A stretch of DNA of 64,000 nt from Clostridia bacterium (GTDB lineage Bacteria; Bacillota; Clostridia; Oscillospirales; Acutalibacteraceae). Position numbers and translations under genes: made by a program. Positions 61,965-64,000 of the stretch are shown here, one piece after another. The first letter of the stretch is position 1, and each line of letters opens with the position of its first letter. The stretch lies in assembly GCA_017516485.1 (NCBI GenBank), contig JAFXCH010000062.1, positions 1 to 64,000 of the forward strand, written 5' to 3'. The notes under the pieces are model-generated. The model was not told the DNA's origin. It ran no database searches and worked only from the letters and a program-made list of their open reading frames with translations.

Positions 61965-62001
61965 TAAAAACGGCTGACTCACGTTTTAGTGAATCAGCCG
62001 T
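61965..62001 (-). terminator. Terminator after the M28 peptidase gene
   Basis: Stem ACGGCTGAcTCAC/GTGAaTCAGCCGT with a 6-base loop. On the minus strand it is followed by TTTTAATAAG, about 20 bases past the peptidase stop. Confidence 0.78.
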
Positions 62002-62020
62002 AATCATTATTTGTTATATT

Positions 62021-63268
62021 TTACTGCTTTGCACCTGCGTCGAACATTTCGAGCACTTTAATGCTTGCTGCATAGCAGTCTGCAAGACCCTTTTCGTTCA
62101 TGTTGTCGTATGTATCGCGTCTTGTGTGGTAGTAGCTTTCAAGCTTGTGGTTAAGACCTGTGATACCGGTTGCTCTGAAGCCTGCCTGAGCAAATGCTGC
62201 CGAGTCTGTAGCACCGCCGAGGGGGGGAACCATACCCTTTGTACAGTGGATGCCAAGCTCCTTGGTTGCTTCCATAAACAGATCGGAAACGTCCTTGTCA
62301 GCCTTTACTGTACCGTTAAGGTCACGGTAGTTTACCATAAGGTATTTGGGGTCATAGATTGTATCGTATGAATAAATAAAGGTCGGTACGTCGTCAAATT
62401 CGCCCTTGTGAGCTTCGCACCATGCCTTTGCACCGCGGAGACCTGCTTCTTCGGAGCCTGTAAGTACAACGGCGATTTCTGTGTTTTCAAGCTCAATGCC
62501 TTCATCCTTGAGTGCTTTGAGTATTGCAATACCCATATAGCAACCGGAAAGGTTGTCGTTAGCACCGTCAACGGGACGCTTGTAGTTAACCATCCAGAAC
62601 AGTCCGATCATAAACGGTACGAATACAAGACCACCGAGTGCACACTTGGTGAGTGTGCTGCCTAAATCAATTTCAGGTGTGAGACCGTTGGTTATGAGCT
62701 GAATAACCGAAAGTACAAGGTAGTAAACGGCACCGAGAACGCAGATGATTGCGTGACCTTCAAAGCCAACACCGCCGAGTGCGTAGTTAACGGGCCATTC
62801 CCATGCAGCGTCGGGGTGACCGTTGAATACGATTCTTCTCTTTGTTTCGCCTGTGCATTTTTTTATTGCCGTTACGTTGTGACCTGTCTTTTCGGGGAAA
62901 AGAGGGTCAAGCAGCTTCTTGTAAACACCGAACTGTGCAAGTACAAGGAAGAATCCTACACCGATAAGTACGATACTTGCAAGCGGGAAGAAGAAGAAAA
63001 GAACGATTGCGAGCAGAACAAAGCTCATTGTAAAATAAATCCAGCCGTAGAATGAACGGGGATTTTCCTTGAAGGATTCAACCTGTACCTTTTCACAGCC
63101 GCAGTCGTTTTTGAGTACGTCTGCCATGTATTCGCAGGCCTGTTTTTCACCTTTGGAGCCGGGGTCACGCTTCTCAAATGTTTTGATGATGTGCGTGATT
63201 TCTGCGACCATATATTTGGCGGCGTCGTTTTTCTTGTCAATGAGCTTTTGCAGATTCAATTTTGCCAT
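62021..63268 (-). CDS. Membrane-embedded M28 family peptidase
   Basis: A 415-residue protein whose M28 dizinc site is recognisable: His in FNGHPDAAW, Asp in DGANDNLSG, the Glu pair in TGSEEAGLRG, Asp in YSYDTIYD and His in SYYHTRRDTYDN. Unusually, four membrane helices are inserted: two at about 72-117, before the first zinc ligand, and two at about 172-228, between the first and second ligands. The catalytic domain would be assembled from segments either side of the membrane pairs. An aminopeptidase role at the membrane is likely; the side it faces is not certain. It has an AGGAGA site and stands alone. Confidence 0.82.
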   Translation of the reverse strand: MAKLNLQKLIDKKNDAAKYMVAEITHIIKTFEKRDPGSKGEKQACEYMADVLKNDCGCEKVQVESFKENPRSFYGWIYFTMSFVLLAIVLFFFFPLASIVLIGVGFFLVLAQFGVYKKLLDPLFPEKTGHNVTAIKKCTGETKRRIVFNGHPDAAWEWPVNYALGGVGFEGHAIICVLGAVYYLVLSVIQLITNGLTPEIDLGSTLTKCALGGLVFVPFMIGLFWMVNYKRPVDGANDNLSGCYMGIAILKALKDEGIELENTEIAVVLTGSEEAGLRGAKAWCEAHKGEFDDVPTFIYSYDTIYDPKYLMVNYRDLNGTVKADKDVSDLFMEATKELGIHCTKGMVPPLGGATDSAAFAQAGFRATGITGLNHKLESYYHTRRDTYDNMNEKGLADCYAASIKVLEMFDAGAKQ

Positions 63269-63360
63269 CTCCTTAAGAATTGAGTTTTCTTCAGTGTAAC
63301 AAAAAAGTAAAAAATATTCTATTAATTTTTTATTAATTTTTCATTTTTTATAATAAATTT

Positions 63361-64000
63361 TTATTGTTTTTTACTATTTTTTGTAAAGACTTTCCTTTTT
63401 GTCGCCAATCGGCATGCACGTTTGTAACATTCAGCAACATATTCTTCAATGGTCATTTTGCAGTAAATATCATTTTCGTGCCTGTCAGGCTTTGAGTTGA
63501 TGTTCAGTTCAAATGTCAGAATACCGTCATATCCGCATTTGTCGAGTCGTTCGGCAACATTATCCCAGTCTGCAATTCCGTCAAAAGGTAACAGATGAAG
63601 GTCGTCGTGCCAGGTGATTCTGCCCTCAAAATCTCTCACTCCGAGGTTATCGTTGAGGTGAGTTGCAATCAGTCTGTCACCGTAAAGTGCAAGCAGATCC
63701 TTTGAGCTGTTGTAACACATCTCGTGGCCTGAGTCCCAGCAGAAACCGACAAAGGGGTTGTTTTTGAAATGCTCCATAAGTGCGGCAAGGTATTCCTCAC
63801 CCTCGGTGTTTTCGAACGCAATTTTTATGCCGAGCTTTTCGGCTTCACTTACAACTTTACCGAAGTTCTCAAGCCCTTGTCTGTTTGGTGCTTTTCCGTC
63901 ATAAAAGCCTATATATGTGTGTGCTATCATTATCGGTACACCATTGTCTGCACAAGCGTGAAGACATTCGATAAGCTCATCCACTGCGGCTTTTGTTTCT
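63361..64000 (-). CDS. Sugar phosphate isomerase/epimerase (xylose-isomerase-like TIM barrel), partial
   Basis: At least 213 codons, open to the window edge, so the N-terminus is missing; a GTG at 63984 is internal. Metal-site segments of the AP-endonuclease-2/xylose-isomerase-like family are present: IAFENTEGEEYLAAL (Glu), GFCWDSGHEMC (Asp, His), LIATHLNDN (His) and GILTFELN (Glu). Members isomerise or epimerise sugars, for example tagatose or myo-inosose derivatives; the substrate cannot be named. The C-terminus is rich in Lys/Arg (CRLATKRKVFTKNSKKQ). Confidence 0.85.
   Translation of the reverse strand, partial: ETKAAVDELIECLHACADNGVPIMIAHTYIGFYDGKAPNRQGLENFGKVVSEAEKLGIKIAFENTEGEEYLAALMEHFKNNPFVGFCWDSGHEMCYNSSKDLLALYGDRLIATHLNDNLGVRDFEGRITWHDDLHLLPFDGIADWDNVAERLDKCGYDGILTFELNINSKPDRHENDIYCKMTIEEYVAECYKRACRLATKRKVFTKNSKKQ

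Overview
The window looks like a chromosomal segment of a Gram-positive, anaerobic, polysaccharide-using member of the Clostridia, most likely an Oscillospirales/Ruminococcaceae-type gut bacterium. This rests on the phoH-ybeY-dgkA-era-yqzL-recO gene order, a cysteine T-box leader, sigma-A promoters of TTGACA-17-TATAAT type, a rubredoxin-flavoprotein fusion, and glycosidases for rhamnose, fucose and xylose-type sugars. No phage, transposase, plasmid or CRISPR feature was seen, and GC content was not computed.

Layout. 1-216: three minus-strand tRNA genes (His partial, Arg, Gly) with their promoter. 314-4692: a Dabb protein, a secreted GH3 glycosidase with inverted domain order, and a GPH sugar symporter. 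4936-9482: the housekeeping phoH-ybeY-dgkA-era-yqzL-recO operon, ending in an unusual protein that resembles a radical SAM enzyme without its iron-sulfur motif. 9521-19644: a 2-hydroxyacid dehydrogenase, a VTT membrane protein, galactokinase, a tight operon (two M42 peptidases, GNAT, YnbB-type PLP enzyme, DUF2461), an exported PHP-domain protein and a flavin reductase-rubredoxin fusion. 19788-25922: a two-component system overlapping a GH95 fucosidase gene, then an ECF sigma factor with a membrane partner. 26000-28701: metG-tatD. 28862-33591: an exported alkaline phosphatase, a FemAB-type transferase, an alanine-racemase-like enzyme and a GH29 fucosidase. 33638-37230: a heterodimeric ABC exporter.

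37510-49465 is one long plus-strand gene string: metF, a short metH, a BNR/sialidase-like gene and hisZGDCBHAF-IE. It covers histidine synthesis except histidinol-phosphate phosphatase. 49564-55534 is all minus strand: cysE-cysS under a cysteine T-box, with cysS broken by a one-base frameshift, and recA-recX-rimO-pgsA behind a consensus promoter with a LexA-like operator. 55723-61360 is a sugar block: GH39, the aldolase half of RhaD, a GalM-like epimerase and a GH78 rhamnosidase. About 600 bases of nested palindromic non-coding repeats follow (61365-61935), then a membrane-embedded M28 peptidase and a truncated sugar-isomerase-like gene at the right edge.

How it fits together. Secreted GH3 plus the symporter, and the cytoplasmic GH95, GH29, GH39 and GH78 enzymes, suggest uptake of short glycosides followed by trimming inside the cell. 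Galactokinase, the RhaD-type aldolase and GalM would feed the released sugars to central metabolism. Many starts here are TTG or GTG, and several genes overlap by 4-14 bases. Where Shine-Dalgarno placement was decisive I chose the internal start and say so.
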